Source: Gari tellinella | Lineage: Eukaryota > Mollusca > Bivalvia > Cardiida > Psammobiidae | Direction: 5' to 3' | Assembly: GCA_922989275.2 (NCBI GenBank) | Contig: OV277869.1 | Coordinates: forward strand, 20,594,189 to 20,658,188 | Length of the DNA stretch: 64,000 nt | In this document: positions 22,221 to 32,406 of the stretch, one piece after another | How the letters are laid out: each line of letters starts with the position of its first letter | Position numbering within the stretch: position 1 is the first letter of the stretch | Position numbers and translations under genes: made by a program | The notes under the pieces: generated by a model | What the model saw: the letters and a program-made list of their open reading frames with translations, nothing else | The model's database searches: none | What the model was told of the DNA's origin: nothing

Positions 22221-22782
22221 TAGTACAGTTTTACTGTAACTTTGAGCCAATTCGATATAAATGAGGTCTGCACTCAACGGCATCTCGATTCCAAATGGAC
22301 TCCTGGCCCATTTCTGCCCGTATTTATAGCCGTACCAACGCCAAACCAAGTTCGTCATTGCTTCAACGCCCGACACCGTTCCAGCAATCCCATTTCCGCT
22401 CGCAAAACGATTACAATCGCTCCACCAAGTTTGTGCAACGTTTAATCACCGCCCGGGCAAAGCAGCGGTGGTCAAGCGTTCAAGATTACTGCGTCCACGA
22501 GCGTCCACGAGTGGTGCCAAACTTTGACTGGGCGTTTGTTGTATCGGTGGTATTTACCGCAGCGGAAAATTGCCCGCTCCTAACCGCTCGCAATATTTTG
22601 TGAAGCTCAAAACTTACGGAGCGGTTCAGCGGTGGCCGAGCGTATATAGCATAGCGTTGCTTTAACGGGGACCAACTTATGTTCAACGGAAGTGATGAAG
22701 GGCGGTGATGAAGGGCGGTGATGAATTTTTTTACCGCTCGAAGAACGCTCCAGCATAGTTCTTGTAGTGTGACCGGGCCTTA

Positions 22783-23020
22783 AATGCAATGTACTATGAT
22801 TTTTTTAATAAGGAATATTAACACATGAATCTTGCAGGTAGGAACAATAAGACTTATTTTTTTTTAACAAGCTACCAATAACAAATCTAAATGGCCTTGG
22901 TAAAATATTAACCGCAGTTTTAAATGCTTTATAAAATCAAAATAACCTCCTATGTAAAAATCAAGCTGGAAATAGACAAAAGTACTCAACACTAGCTCAT
23001 ATCGTACTAATAAACAAATT
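22783..23020. other. AT-rich flank, no gene
   Basis: Nothing recognisable between the Harbinger end and the palindromic module at 23023. Confidence 0.4.
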
Positions 23021-23022
23021 TA

Positions 23023-23150
23023 GCACATGGCTTGGAGCTCTCGGCCAATCAGATGCCTCAAAAACCTGTGAATATATCGTTTATTTCAACAAAACATGGA
23101 ATAACTAACAAACTGTTCACTTATTCCTCCCTTCCGTCTTCTCAAGGCAA
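23023..23150 (+). repeat. Half copy of the 297-bp foldback module
   Basis: GCACATGGCTTGGAGCTCTC and the following ~125 bp match the left half of the full palindrome at 25798-26094, then diverge at its centre. Confidence 0.85.
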
Positions 23151-23190
23151 TTTGGCGTCACAATTCTAAAAACAGCTGAGGTCAGAGGTG

Positions 23191-23292
23191 ATCTGCACAC
23201 GCTTCATGACGTTTTATTATGTACAGTGAGACCTAGACTTTAAAGACAATTACTAATGAATTGTGCTTACATATAGAGCTTCAATAAGCGTT
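23191..23292 (+). repeat. Direct-repeat module Q, copy 1
   Basis: CGCTTCATGACG...TTATGTACAGTGAGACCT...GAGCTTCAATAAGCGTTA is repeated in the same orientation at 25319-25419. Both copies immediately precede blocks of the ACCGGAATTGCAATAA family. Confidence 0.85.
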
Positions 23293-23329
23293 ATTTATGT
23301 TGGTGTTAAAGCATTGTAGCAACCGGAAT

Positions 23330-25310
23330 TGCAATAAAAACAGGTTTTGCAATAATTATTGCAATTCCTATTTTTATTGCAGTTCCGGTTGACAGTTCAA
23401 CCGGTTTTGCAATAACCGGAATTGCAATAAAATTTTGAAATCGCTCAAAATCATTTACTCGATATGGTGATCATACATAATTGATATTTTTGTGGGTTTT
23501 TTGGTGTTTTGGGATCATGTGACGAAATTTTATGTATTAGTCGGCGCCGATTAAAAAAATTTTTTTGGAAAATTTCAACAAAATATGATACTGCACTTTA
23601 CGAAATGTTGTCTTAGAAAACAGTGAATCGTGAATGTGGTAACATGATAGAAACAAATTTAATTGCAATAAAAAAAAAAACTGACACTGTTTTATTGCAA
23701 ATCCTGTTTTTAATGCAATTCCGGTTGATAGTTCAACCGGTTTTGCAATAACTGGAATTGCAATAAAATTTTAAATCGCTCAAAATTCGTTTTACTCGAT
23801 ATGGTGACCATACATATTTGATTTTTTGTGCTTTTATGGTGTTTTGGGAGCCTGTGACGATACTTAATGTAATCGTCGGCGCCGGTAAAAATAAATTTCA
23901 ACAAAATATGACACATTACTTTACAAAATGTTGTCTTAGAAAACAGTGAATCGTGAATGTGGTTATTGCAACTCCGGTTAACATGATAGAAACAAAATTA
24001 ATTGAAAAAAAAAATCTGCCACTGTTTTATTGCAAATCCTGTTTTTATGGCAATTCCGGTTGACTGTTCAACGGGTTTTGCAATAACCGGAATTACAATA
24101 AAATTTTGAAATCGCTCAAAAACGTTTTTCTCCATTAGATGATCATACATATTTGATATTTGTGTGGTTTATTTGTGTTTTGGGATCCTGTGACGAAATT
24201 TAATGTATTCGTCGGCGCCGATAAAAAAAGAAATTTTGAAAAAATTTCAACAAAATATGACACTGTACTTTACTAAATGTTGTCTTAGAAATCAGTAATC
24301 GTGAATGGGGTTATTGCAACACCGGTTAACATGATAGAAACAAATTTAATTGATAATCTGCCACTGTTTTATTGTAAATCCTGTTTTTATTGCAATTCCG
24401 GGTGGTAGTTTAACCGGTTTTGCAATAACCGGAATTGCAATAAAAATTTGAAATCGCCCTAAAACGTTTTACTCGATAAGGTGACCTTACATATTTGATT
24501 TTTTTGTGTTTTTATGGTGTTTCGGGATCCTGTGACGAAATCTAAATTGTATTCGTATGCGCCGGTAAAATTTTATTTGTTTTGAAAAATTCAACAAAAT
24601 ATGACACCGTACTTTACGAAATAATGTCTTTGATAACAGTGAATCGTAAATGGGGTTATGCAACTCCGGTTAACATGATAGAAACAAATTCAATTGCAAT
24701 AAAAAAAATCTGCCACTGTTTTATTGCAAATCCTGTTTTTAGTGCAATTCCGGTTGACAGTTCAACCAGTTTTGCAATAACCGGAATTGCAATAAAATTT
24801 TGAAATCGCTCAAAAACGTTTTACTCCATTAGATGATCATACATATTTGATATTTTTGTGGTTTATTTGTGTTTTTGGATCTGTGACGAAATTTAATGTA
24901 TTCGTCGCCCCGGTAATTTTTTTTTTTGGAAAATTTCAACAAAATATGACAGTACTTTTCGAAATGTCTTAGATAACAGTGAATCGTGAATTGGGTTATT
25001 GCAACTCCTGTTTTTATTGCAATTCCGGTTGCTACAGCGCCGGTAAAACAACTTTTTTTTTTGAATTTCAACAAAATATGACACAGTACTTTACAAAATG
25101 TTGTCTTAGATAAGAGTGAATCGTGAATGTCACTCCGGTTAACATGATAGAAACAAATTTAATTGCAATAAAAAAATAATCTGCCACTGTTTTATTGCAA
25201 ATCCTGTTTTTATTGCAATTCCTGTTGACAGTTCAACTGGTTTTGCAATAACAGGAATTGCAATAAAATTTTGAAATCGCTCAAAAATGTTTTACTCCAT
25301 TAGATGATCC
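23330..25310 (+). repeat. ~340-bp tandem array of ACCGGAATTGCAATAA units
   Basis: The word GAATTGCAATAAAATTTTGAAAT (with variants) falls at 23418, 23755, 24090, 24432, 24784 and 25255. Each unit carries CACTGTTTTATTGCAAATCC, a hairpin CCGGTTGA-CAGT-TCAACCGG, TCGTCGGCGCCG and CAACAAAATATGACAC. Units differ by a few percent plus indels. The last interval is lengthened by a partial extra unit. Confidence 0.9.
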
Positions 25311-25318
25311 GAGGGGAA

Positions 25319-25419
25319 CTGCACTCGCTTGATGACGTCATATTATGTACAGTGAGACCTAAACTTTAAAGGCAATTAATAATGAATTGTGCTTACATAT
25401 AGAGCTTCAATAAGCGTTA
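25319..25419 (+). repeat. Direct-repeat module Q, copy 2
   Basis: Same orientation and order of words as 23191-23292; followed by an inverted rather than direct array unit. Confidence 0.85.
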
Positions 25420-25420
25420 A

Positions 25421-25795
25421 TTTTATTGCAATTCCGGTTATTGCAAAACCCGTTGAACAGTCAACCGGAATTGCAATAAAAACAGGATTTGCAATAAAAC
25501 AGTGGCAGATTTTTTTTATTGCAATTGAATTTGTTTCTATCATGTTAACCGGAGTTGCAATAACCCCATTCACGATTCACTGTTTTCTAAGACAACATTT
25601 TGTAAAGTAATGTGTCATATTTTGTTGAAATTTATTTTTACCGGCGCCGACGATTACATTAAGTATCGTCACAGGCTCCCAAAACACCATAAAAGCACAA
25701 AAAATCAAATATGTATGGTCACCATATCGAGTAAAACGAATTTTGAGCGATTTGAAAATTTTATTGCAATTCCAGTTATTGCAATTAAATTTGTT
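25421..25795 (-). repeat. Inverted unit of the ~340-bp family
   Basis: Reads as the complement of the array unit around 23700-24010, including TTTTATTGCAATTCCGG, CACAGGCTCCCAAAACACC and the CGGCGCCGACGA word. The open frame at 25610-25798 mirrors that at 23710-23916. Confidence 0.9.
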
Positions 25796-25797
25796 TA

Positions 25798-26094
25798 GCA
25801 CATGGCTTGGAGCTCTCGGCCAATCAGATGCCCCAAAAACCTGTGAATATATCGTTTATTTCAACAAACCACAGAAATATACACTTTTGTATAATTCCGT
25901 GAACAAACAATGGAATAACTAACAAACTGTTCACTTATTCCTCGCTTCCGTCATCTCAAGGCAATCATGCCTTGATATGACGGAAGCTTGGAATAAGTGA
26001 ACAGTGTGTTAGTTATTTCATGGTTTTGTAAAATAAACGATATAATCACAGGTTTGTGAGGCCTCTGATTGGCCGAGAGCTCCAAGCCATGTGC
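25798..26094. repeat. 297-bp palindromic (foldback) module
   Basis: GCACATGGCTTGGAGCTCTC at the left is the complement of the right end, and pairing continues towards a centre near CAAGGCAATCATGCCTTG at about 25966. Arms are about 140 bp with some indels. Flanks do not show a clear target duplication. Confidence 0.85.
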
Positions 26095-26150
26095 ATAATA
26101 GAGGATATTGAATGAGTGTGTTGTCAGTCGTGAATTTATTGAACGAGTTT

Positions 26151-26198
26151 GATAAAATAATATGTTGCGAGCCTTGGCGAGCAACATATCATTTTATC
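26151..26198. repeat. Short palindrome GATAAAAT...ATTTTATC
   Basis: ATATGTTGC and GCAACATAT face each other around CGAGCCTTGGCG. Confidence 0.75.
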
Positions 26199-26266
26199 CA
26201 ACGAGTCCTATTTATCCTATTTATTATATGCCTTCGAGTGATATCGAGCGTTTCCGCGTGTATTTG

Positions 26267-26328
26267 CAGAGTAAAATACAAGAGTCTGTATCAGCCACCT
26301 TGTATCAGCCACTTTGTATTTTACTCTG
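26267..26328. repeat. Inverted repeat CAGAGTAAAATACAAG
   Basis: CAGAGTAAAATACAAG (26267-26282) pairs with CTTTGTATTTTACTCTG (26312-26328). The loop contains two TGTATCAGCCAC words. Confidence 0.7.
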
Positions 26329-26496
26329 ACCTCGCTTTCGATTTGACGTGACGTCATTTACGTACATGTACGTGTGCCGCGTTATTCTTTGTGACATACA
26401 AAAAATCTTGTTCTGCTCCAAATAACTAATAAATTTTGAATATAAAATGATTTAAACAACTATTTAGTTGTTTCTGGTTTGTATTCAAGGCATATA

Positions 26497-26678
26497 ATAA
26501 ACACATCACCAGTTGGCAGTGCGCAACAGAGTGTTGCATTTAGCTCTCGACGTTTTTGGCGGAAACAACCGATCAGACTCGCGCCAAGGCGCTCGTCAGA
26601 TCGGCTATTTCCGCCAAAAACGTCTCGAGCTAAATACATCACTCTGTATCGCACTGTCAACTGGTAATGTGTATTTAT
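26497..26678. repeat. 182-bp foldback with ~85-bp arms
   Basis: The segment is nearly self-complementary about a centre at 26587 (GCGCCAAGGCGC). Words such as GACGTTTTTGGCGGAAA, GAGCTAAATACA and CACATTACCAGTTG occur on both arms. This explains overlapping open frames of similar sequence on both strands. Arm mismatches are about one in ten. Confidence 0.9.
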
Positions 26679-26699
26679 CACATAAACATCAAATGACAC

Positions 26700-27260
26700 G
26701 ATAATCCGAACGCTCTTACTTTCACTTTTGCCCTCGGCTCTTAGGAAAACGATTCGTCATAGGAGTTATTCGTAGATAAAAATACCAATCAAACTAAAAT
26801 AAAGAAAATCAACACCAATGTGTTGTGTAAAGACTTTTCCGATACCATATTAAAATTTTAAATTAATATTTAATTTAAAACTGTTCTAACTGACTAAAAA
26901 TGATCATTTGACAGTTAGAATCATCTTTTGCTTTCAAAATAATGTCGTTATAGCAACACGATGTCATTATCATCGTAACGTCTAAATTTGAAAAACAGTC
27001 TGAGTCACTGTTCTACTAGAGCTCTACGTAGCCTAATTTGCAGCCTGAATTTGCGGGATTGCCTGAGATAATGTTTTAAGAACACTTGGAAATGTTTTAA
27101 ATCCCTAGTGGTGATCTTATTTTGTCTAGATTTTCTTAACCGATTTAAAAGTCGGCGTAGTAATACAGTATTTTGGTGATTCGAAAATTAGTATAAAATA
27201 TATGCCCAGTGGGCCGTACGATTTTTACGGCCCTCTATATTTTGCACGTTTATGTGATAA
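26700..27260. other. AT-rich interior, no gene
   Basis: No open frame or repeat could be recognised; it belongs to the interior of the 4.16-kb element. Confidence 0.4.
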
Positions 27261-27489
27261 ATTAAATTTCGTCACACGATCCCAAAACACCAAAAACCCC
27301 ACAAAGTATCAATTATGTATGATCACCATATCGAGTAAATGATTTTGAGCGATTTCAAAATTTTATTGCAATTCCGGTTATTGCAAAACCGGTTGAACTG
27401 TCAACCGGAATTGCAATGAAAACAGGAATTGCAATAATTATTGCAAAACCTGTTTTTATTGCAATTCCGGTTGCTACATAGCACAAACC

Positions 27490-27630
27490 AAATGAATGAT
27501 AATGGAAGTGCAACAACACTGGTAGAAAATGACACTTTGTTGGTAGGTAGACAGGCAGCAAACATATTCGCTGAAGTTAGCAACATCCCTATCATCAGAG
27601 AACGTCAGAGAGAATTGAGAAGAGAAGAGA
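27490..27630 (+). pseudogene. Possible LINE fragment
   Basis: The frame reads TLVENDTLLVGRQAANIFAE then VSNIPI and RERQRELRREER, which resembles the region between endonuclease and RT in some LINEs (a phrase about switching to a new file or node followed by VSNIP). It is short and runs into the SINE-like repeat. Confidence 0.3.
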
Positions 27631-28147
27631 GGGATGGTGTACTTGTCAAAATAAAATAAAATACTCAAATAAAAGCAAATTTGTGGCATTATTTGGCTTC
27701 TGACATTAAAAAAATATGATCAGTCCAAAAAAAGTCTCAAGAATCGTCACCGAATCTTAGATTTTTAGATATTTTCCATCGTTTTTCTATACCGACTAGT
27801 AGACGGTATAGTTGTTGTTGTTGCTTCTCTACACGGGCTCAGACATAAACCCGAGCCGAATTGTGAAGTTGTATGCACTTTCGATCGCTACACATTGAAA
27901 TACGTTAAATCGATCCGAGATAAACGGATAGTTCCGTGGTCCATTGGTCTAAGCGGTTTCCCCTATTTTGCCTTCTGTCCGCCAATGCCGGGCCCCGGGT
28001 TCGAATCCCACCAGAGACCAATATTTTATTTTATTGAAATACATTTTTTTAAACAGAATTTCTTATCTTGAACTAATTCTTTACCATTTATATAAACGTT
28101 TGACACATATTTACAAATCACTATTTTTAATGCACCATCTGGTTGCG
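27630..28147 (+). repeat. tRNA-derived SINE-like repeat, copy 2
   Basis: Collinear with 12838-13325. The central part, 27938-28019, resembles a tRNA of about 82 nt: GGTCCAT, box A TGGTCTAAGCGG (27945-27956) and box B GGTTCGAATCC (27998-28008). The acceptor arms pair only partly, so it is a pseudo-tRNA. The 3' tail is AT-rich. Confidence 0.8.
27945..28008 (+). promoter_or_regulatory. Pol III A/B box pair in SINE-like repeat 2
   Basis: Box A TGGTCTAAGCGG fits the TRGYNNARNNG consensus and box B is perfect. The 53-bp start-to-start spacing equals that in copy 1. Confidence 0.65.
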
Positions 28148-28364
28148 AGTCGCTTTAAGGATCTCTCTGGGCAGGACCTTCACTGTTTTCCACAGTATTG
28201 CTAAAATAAAACATAAATAGTACCAAATTGACTAAACTTAACTTGGAAATTAATATTGTCTAACGCCTATTATAATTCACCTCTAAAGCCTCTCAGCTTG
28301 CTGATGACCTGACCTCAAGAAAGAACTCACTGTCCAAAACTGGGCACTCTTCAGAGACACCGTC

Positions 28365-30545
28365 TAATCATCTTCCCTCAGTATTCTAGGTCGAAAGACA
28401 AAGAAGAACCAGGATTGGTTTGATGATAATAACCAGGAAATACAGGACCTAATATCTGCCAAAAACAAGTTCTTTTTAGCACACCAACAAGACCCAAGTT
28501 CCATCACAGCAAGAAAACTGCTTTCACAGAAATACGCCAGCGAGTTCAGACAGAACTTCGTGTCATGCAAGACACCTGGCTCAGCAATAAAGCCGAGGAG
28601 ATCAAGAAGTTTGCTGATATGCATGACTCCAAACGCTTTTACGACTCTTTAAAAGCTCTCTACGGAACTCAACCTTCTGTTCATCTCCTCTTCTCAGCTC
28701 TGATGGTGATGAACTAATCATGGAACGTGGGGAAATTTTGGAGCGTTGGGCTGAGCACTTCAACGCAGTTCTCAATCGTCCATCATCCATCAATGATGAA
28801 GCCAATAAAGCGACTCCCTCAGGTCATGCTCAATACTGAGCTTGACTGTCCACCATCCATTGCTATTAAGCAATTGTCAAGTGGTAAAGCACCTGGAGCT
28901 GTGATGCCATCCCCGCAGAAGTCTACAAATCTGGTGGCCCTACTCTATTTCAGAAGCTTCATGAACTCTTCACCACCTTTTGGACAAAAAGCAAGCTTCC
29001 ACAGGAATTCAAAGATGCTTCCATTGTGCACCTGTATAAACGCAAAAGCAATCGACAATGTTGCGATAACCACCGTGGGATTTCACTGCTTTGTATAGCT
29101 TTTAAAATACTGGCCAGACTGCTGCTCAATAGGCTTATTCTACACCTAGAGAAGGATCTTCTTCTTCCTGAAAGTCAGTGTGGCTTCCGTTCTGGTCGAG
29201 GTACAATTGATATGGTGTTTGCTACCCGTCAACTTCAAGAAAAATGCCAAGAACAGCACCAGGATCTGTATGTCACGTTCGTGGGCCTAACTTAAGCATT
29301 TGACACTGTTAGTCGTGAGGGCTTGTGGAAGATAATGGCCAAATTTGGATGCCCAGAAACATTTGTTAGCATTATTCGCCAATTCCATGATGTGCTTAAT
29401 GATAATGAAACATCTCCTGACTTTCCAGTTAGCAACGGCTGTGTTCTGTTCCCAACCCTATTCAGTATGATGTTCTCTGCTATGCTGACAGATGCCTTCA
29501 CCATTTAGGACCCAGAAGGGAACATAAGATACAGGACAGATGGCAACATCTTCAACCTAAGACGTCTGAACGCAGTTACAAAAGTAAAAAATGCTGTCAT
29601 CAGAGACCTTCTCTTTTGCTGACGACTGTGACTCTCATTCAAACATGGACAACTGTTCAAAGGCATGTGACAACTTTGGTCTAACAATAAGCATCAAGAA
29701 GACGGAAGTTCTTTACCAGCCCAAACCAGGGCTATGAAGAACCTACAATTCATGTGAAAGGTCAGTCACTGAAAGCAGTTGACAAGTTCACCTACCTTGG
29801 AAGTACACTGTCACTATAAGCTTCAGTGACCACTTGAAGCGTTTCTTCTGTCCTCCAAACTCAGTTGAACAGTTGCTTTGGTATGCGGGAGTCTGGCATG
29901 CGGCAAAGATGGCCAGCCCAGCCCAGCGACATTGGGAGCGCTGAAGCATTGTGTGTACAGATGGGACGTTAGGAAATCAACAATAGACTTGCGAAGGACA
30001 GTGCTGCTTTCGGCAAACTCCGCTTAAATGTCTGGGAGCGTAGAAGAACAAAAATCAAGGTCTACCGTGCAGCTGTTGTTACAACTCTCCTGTATGCATG
30101 TGAAACATGGACTGTCTATTCAATGCTGTACACACAATGCTTCAGCGCTTCCAATGTCGCTGGGCTTGCCATATCTTTGCCGCATGCCAGACTCCCGCAT
30201 ACCAAAGCAACTGTTCAACTGAGTTTGGAGTGCTCACTGAAGCTTCTCAGCATCCCAACAGTCACATGGGAGTCACTTGCAGAAAACAGGTCGTCCTGGA
30301 GGAGTTCAATAGCTGCTGGGGCAAAGGCAGCTGTGAAAGCCCGTATAGAAGAATCTCAGAGGAAACGTGCCATCCGTAAACAGAGGGCTGACAGTACCCC
30401 TACAACTGAGCCAACCCACATTTGTTCCATCTGTGGCAGAGCGTTTAATGCACGCATAGGTCTGACGAGCCACATTGGCCAATCCAGTAGTCACGGTCAT
30501 CTTCGCCTAGCGATGGACGAACATCATCATTATATTTTTCAGGGA
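28365..30545 (+). pseudogene. LINE with C2H2 tail, copy A
   Basis: A non-LTR retrotransposon (target-primed reverse transcription) without its endonuclease. In order: NQDWFDDNNQEIQDLI linker at 28410; IAIKQLSSGKAPG near 28860; RT with DNHRGISLLCIAFKILARLL at 29070, SQCGFRSGRGTIDMVFATRQ at 29175 and AFDTVSREGLWKIMAKFGC at 29297; catalytic FADD at 29615-29626 (in another frame); DKFTYLGSTLS at 29780; and a C-terminal finger CSICGRAFNARIGLTSHIG at 30425-30480. An in-frame TAA at 29293 and several shifts make it non-functional. The segment 29821-29957 is an inverted copy of 30125-30243. Copy B at 36880-39420 is the same family on the other strand. The exact LINE clade is left open. Confidence 0.9.
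29821..30243. repeat. Inverted duplication inside LINE copy A
   Basis: 29821-29957 is the complement of 30125-30243, sharing GCATGCCAGACTCCCGCATA and CAACTGAGTTTGGAG. The inverted copy keeps about 25 bases that the forward copy has lost, so it was copied from a more complete source. Confidence 0.9.
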
Positions 30546-31020
30546 TAAATGAGTTAAGAAACTACATATCGATATATGTTTAACGATTATAACTATTGGT
30601 ATCATATGTCATATCAAATACTGTTGACGGAGTGGAATCTACCCTGTTTGCTACGGCCAACTGAGTACAGGACAGTTTGGATTCCAATCAGGCCCCTCAC
30701 CAAAGGAGTCTGGTATGAATAGAAACTATCTGCACAATATTCAATGTCGAAAATGTCAAAGTCCTGTTGTTTCCTGTTAAAATGCTATAGTTATATGTAC
30801 CATTGATAATTCATGTAACCTCTGTATAACGACGAGTATAATAAGGGACACATAAGTTAAGAAACGCTTAACGCTTATCAGATCGTTGTACCTTCCAACT
30901 CTTGTAGATATTCTTGTAGGCTCATTAGTATTCGCGTTGCAGCTCTATACTGTTTCATCGTAGTCTAAGCATGTTTTTGTTGGTGAATAGTACACAAACG
31001 CATAGCAAACTGCGAAATGT
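30546..31020. other. No gene seen
   Basis: Unrecognised DNA between LINE copy A and the plus-strand BEL/Pao piece. AGTTAAGAAAC occurs at both 30553 and 30856. Confidence 0.35.
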
Positions 31021-31740
31021 CATGTTTGTTTACAGACTCACAGCGTGTTCTTGCGTGGCTTATAACAAATAAAAGTATACATGTGTTTGTAAAAAACAGT
31101 TTATGAAATCAAGGAACACGAAGCTAATACAAAAGAGAATTCCCCGTCGACATCGCAACACATGGAACAACAGTGAGTGTTCTACGAAAAAACTACATGT
31201 GGTGGCATGGTTCTGAAAATATTCTTACAGATCCTTACACAGCGAGTCACAATTCCTAGGTGTTCTGACGGAGATGTGTGTTGTGACATCTCTTCTATCT
31301 CGTGTAGTCCTGGAGAAGTACACCCTGTGAAAAAGAAAATGGTCCATGTGCTCCATTCAAAATTAACTGTGAGAATTTTTCCTCAATTTCAAAGCTAATC
31401 AGAGTTACAACTGTTGCTCTGAGATTTGTGAACAAACTGAAAAGGAAATCGAGTGAAAGTGCTTCATTGAAATGTGAAGAATTACAAGAAGCGGAAAGGA
31501 TTTGGCTACTGTATGTGCAAAAGAAGAACGTCGCCAATGTGTTTGAAGGTATTCGAGAACAGAAACCTTCTAACCTACAGAGACAATTAGGACTGTACAT
31601 TGACCAATGTGGGTTATAAAAAAGTCAAGATAGACTGCAGAATTCAAAGACCGCTTACTTACGTAGGTGATGTCATTAATTCTAGCATTGCATTAACTCC
31701 AAAACAATTTCTGACACCGAATCCTGTTTTTCCTTAATAT
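31020..31740 (+). pseudogene. BEL/Pao RNase H-integrase fragment, plus strand
   Basis: Collinear in reverse with 8950-8460: TACATGTGGTGGCATGG, CATCTCTTCTATCTCGTGTA, then KRKSSESASLKCEELQEAER at 31437-31620. After a deletion it ends in the integrase phrase RPLTYVGDVINSS at 31648-31690. The same integrase phrase occurs in the opposite orientation at 32115-32050. Confidence 0.8.
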
Positions 31741-31984
31741 GTATTGAAAGATTTCTCTTTTGCTTGTACACTTTTGTACACGTATCACACGTGTGAGGCA
31801 TTGTAAATTATATCCGTACTTACTTTCACCTACATACCTAGTAAACTGACTGAACTATCAAATGTCTAAATCATTTTAGAATGGGTTGTTAATTGACTTT
31901 GCTCCGACGGAGTAGTCAGTCACGTGATAAAGAAGCACATGTTCTTATGTGTATGCTCCGTCAGTGTATTTGAGCACGTGGAAA

Positions 31985-32406
31985 CAAGTTATACTGAATA
32001 CGCCGCGCAGGCACGTGGAAAATCATGTCTACAGGAGCAAAGGCTTTCTGTCAGAAAATGATTTGGAGTTAATGCATTGCTAGAATTAATGTCATCACCT
32101 ACGTAAGTAAGTGGTCTTGAGTTTACCACCGATTCAATCTCTTTAACGAGCGTCTCTGCAATTGTATCAAGCTGAGCACTTCCACGGGGCAAGTGCTACA
32201 ATGAATATGAACTTAATTCTCATTTCAAGGAAGAAGTACTGAATGTCGTCTTTGCGGAGAATTTGTTTCCATACACGATCAATAGTTGCACTTGCTGTTT
32301 TGAATTGTTGTGCATTGTCACATATTATTTCTGCTGGATTACCTCTTGTTGATAAAATTCGTCTGAAGCAGAGTAAAAATTGCTCGGCGGACATATCAAG
32401 TACCAA
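31985..32406 (-). pseudogene. BEL/Pao integrase fragment, minus strand
   Basis: The frame from 32406 reads MVLDMSAEQFLLCFRRILST and RGNPAEIICDNAQQFKTA, the core of a BEL/Pao integrase with the acidic residue of the DNA motif, then APWKCSA after a deletion of the glycine-rich GGFYERL segment. It continues in the frame from 32192: LVKEIESVVNSRPLTYVGDD and ALTPNHFL. At the upstream side it is cut at 32405 by sequence ending in ATTGAATTGAATTG, which looks like a LINE tail. Not functional. Confidence 0.9.

Larger units (their letters stand above)
20800..22779 (-). mobile_element. PIF/Harbinger element, 3'-truncated, with nested MITE
   Basis: The right end reads AGTGTGACCGGGCC followed by TTA (22780-22782); in element orientation it starts GGCCCGGTCACACT, and TTA fits the Harbinger TWA target. 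The 5' untranslated part is 22223-22779. A 765-bp MITE interrupts the element, and the transposase relic lies at 20800-21451. No matching left end is visible before the CAGC repeat, so the 3' half is deleted. Confidence 0.75.
23315..27478. mobile_element. 4.16-kb modular element with inverted ends
   Basis: The left end TGTAGCAACCGGAATTGCAA (23315) and the following ~200 bp, through TTGCAATAATTATTGCAA and GGTGATCATACATAATTGAT, are matched in reverse at 27270-27478. Inside are a ~340-bp tandem array (23330-25310), module Q, one inverted array unit (25421-25795), the 297-bp palindrome (25798-26094) and smaller foldbacks. No protein-coding frame is recognisable. The family is unknown to me. Confidence 0.65.

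Noticed and set aside
23315..25800. CRISPR-like array of regularly spaced repeats
   Set aside because: Units are ~340 bp with no short spacers, and the sequence context is eukaryotic transposon DNA.
26460..26704. Three similar short frames on both strands as an antisense gene pair
   Set aside because: The 182-bp foldback makes both strands encode nearly the same residues.
27938..28019. Possible functional tRNA gene of ~82 nt
   Set aside because: Box A and box B are good, but acceptor and T stems mispair and the block is shared with a dispersed repeat; called a SINE-like element instead.
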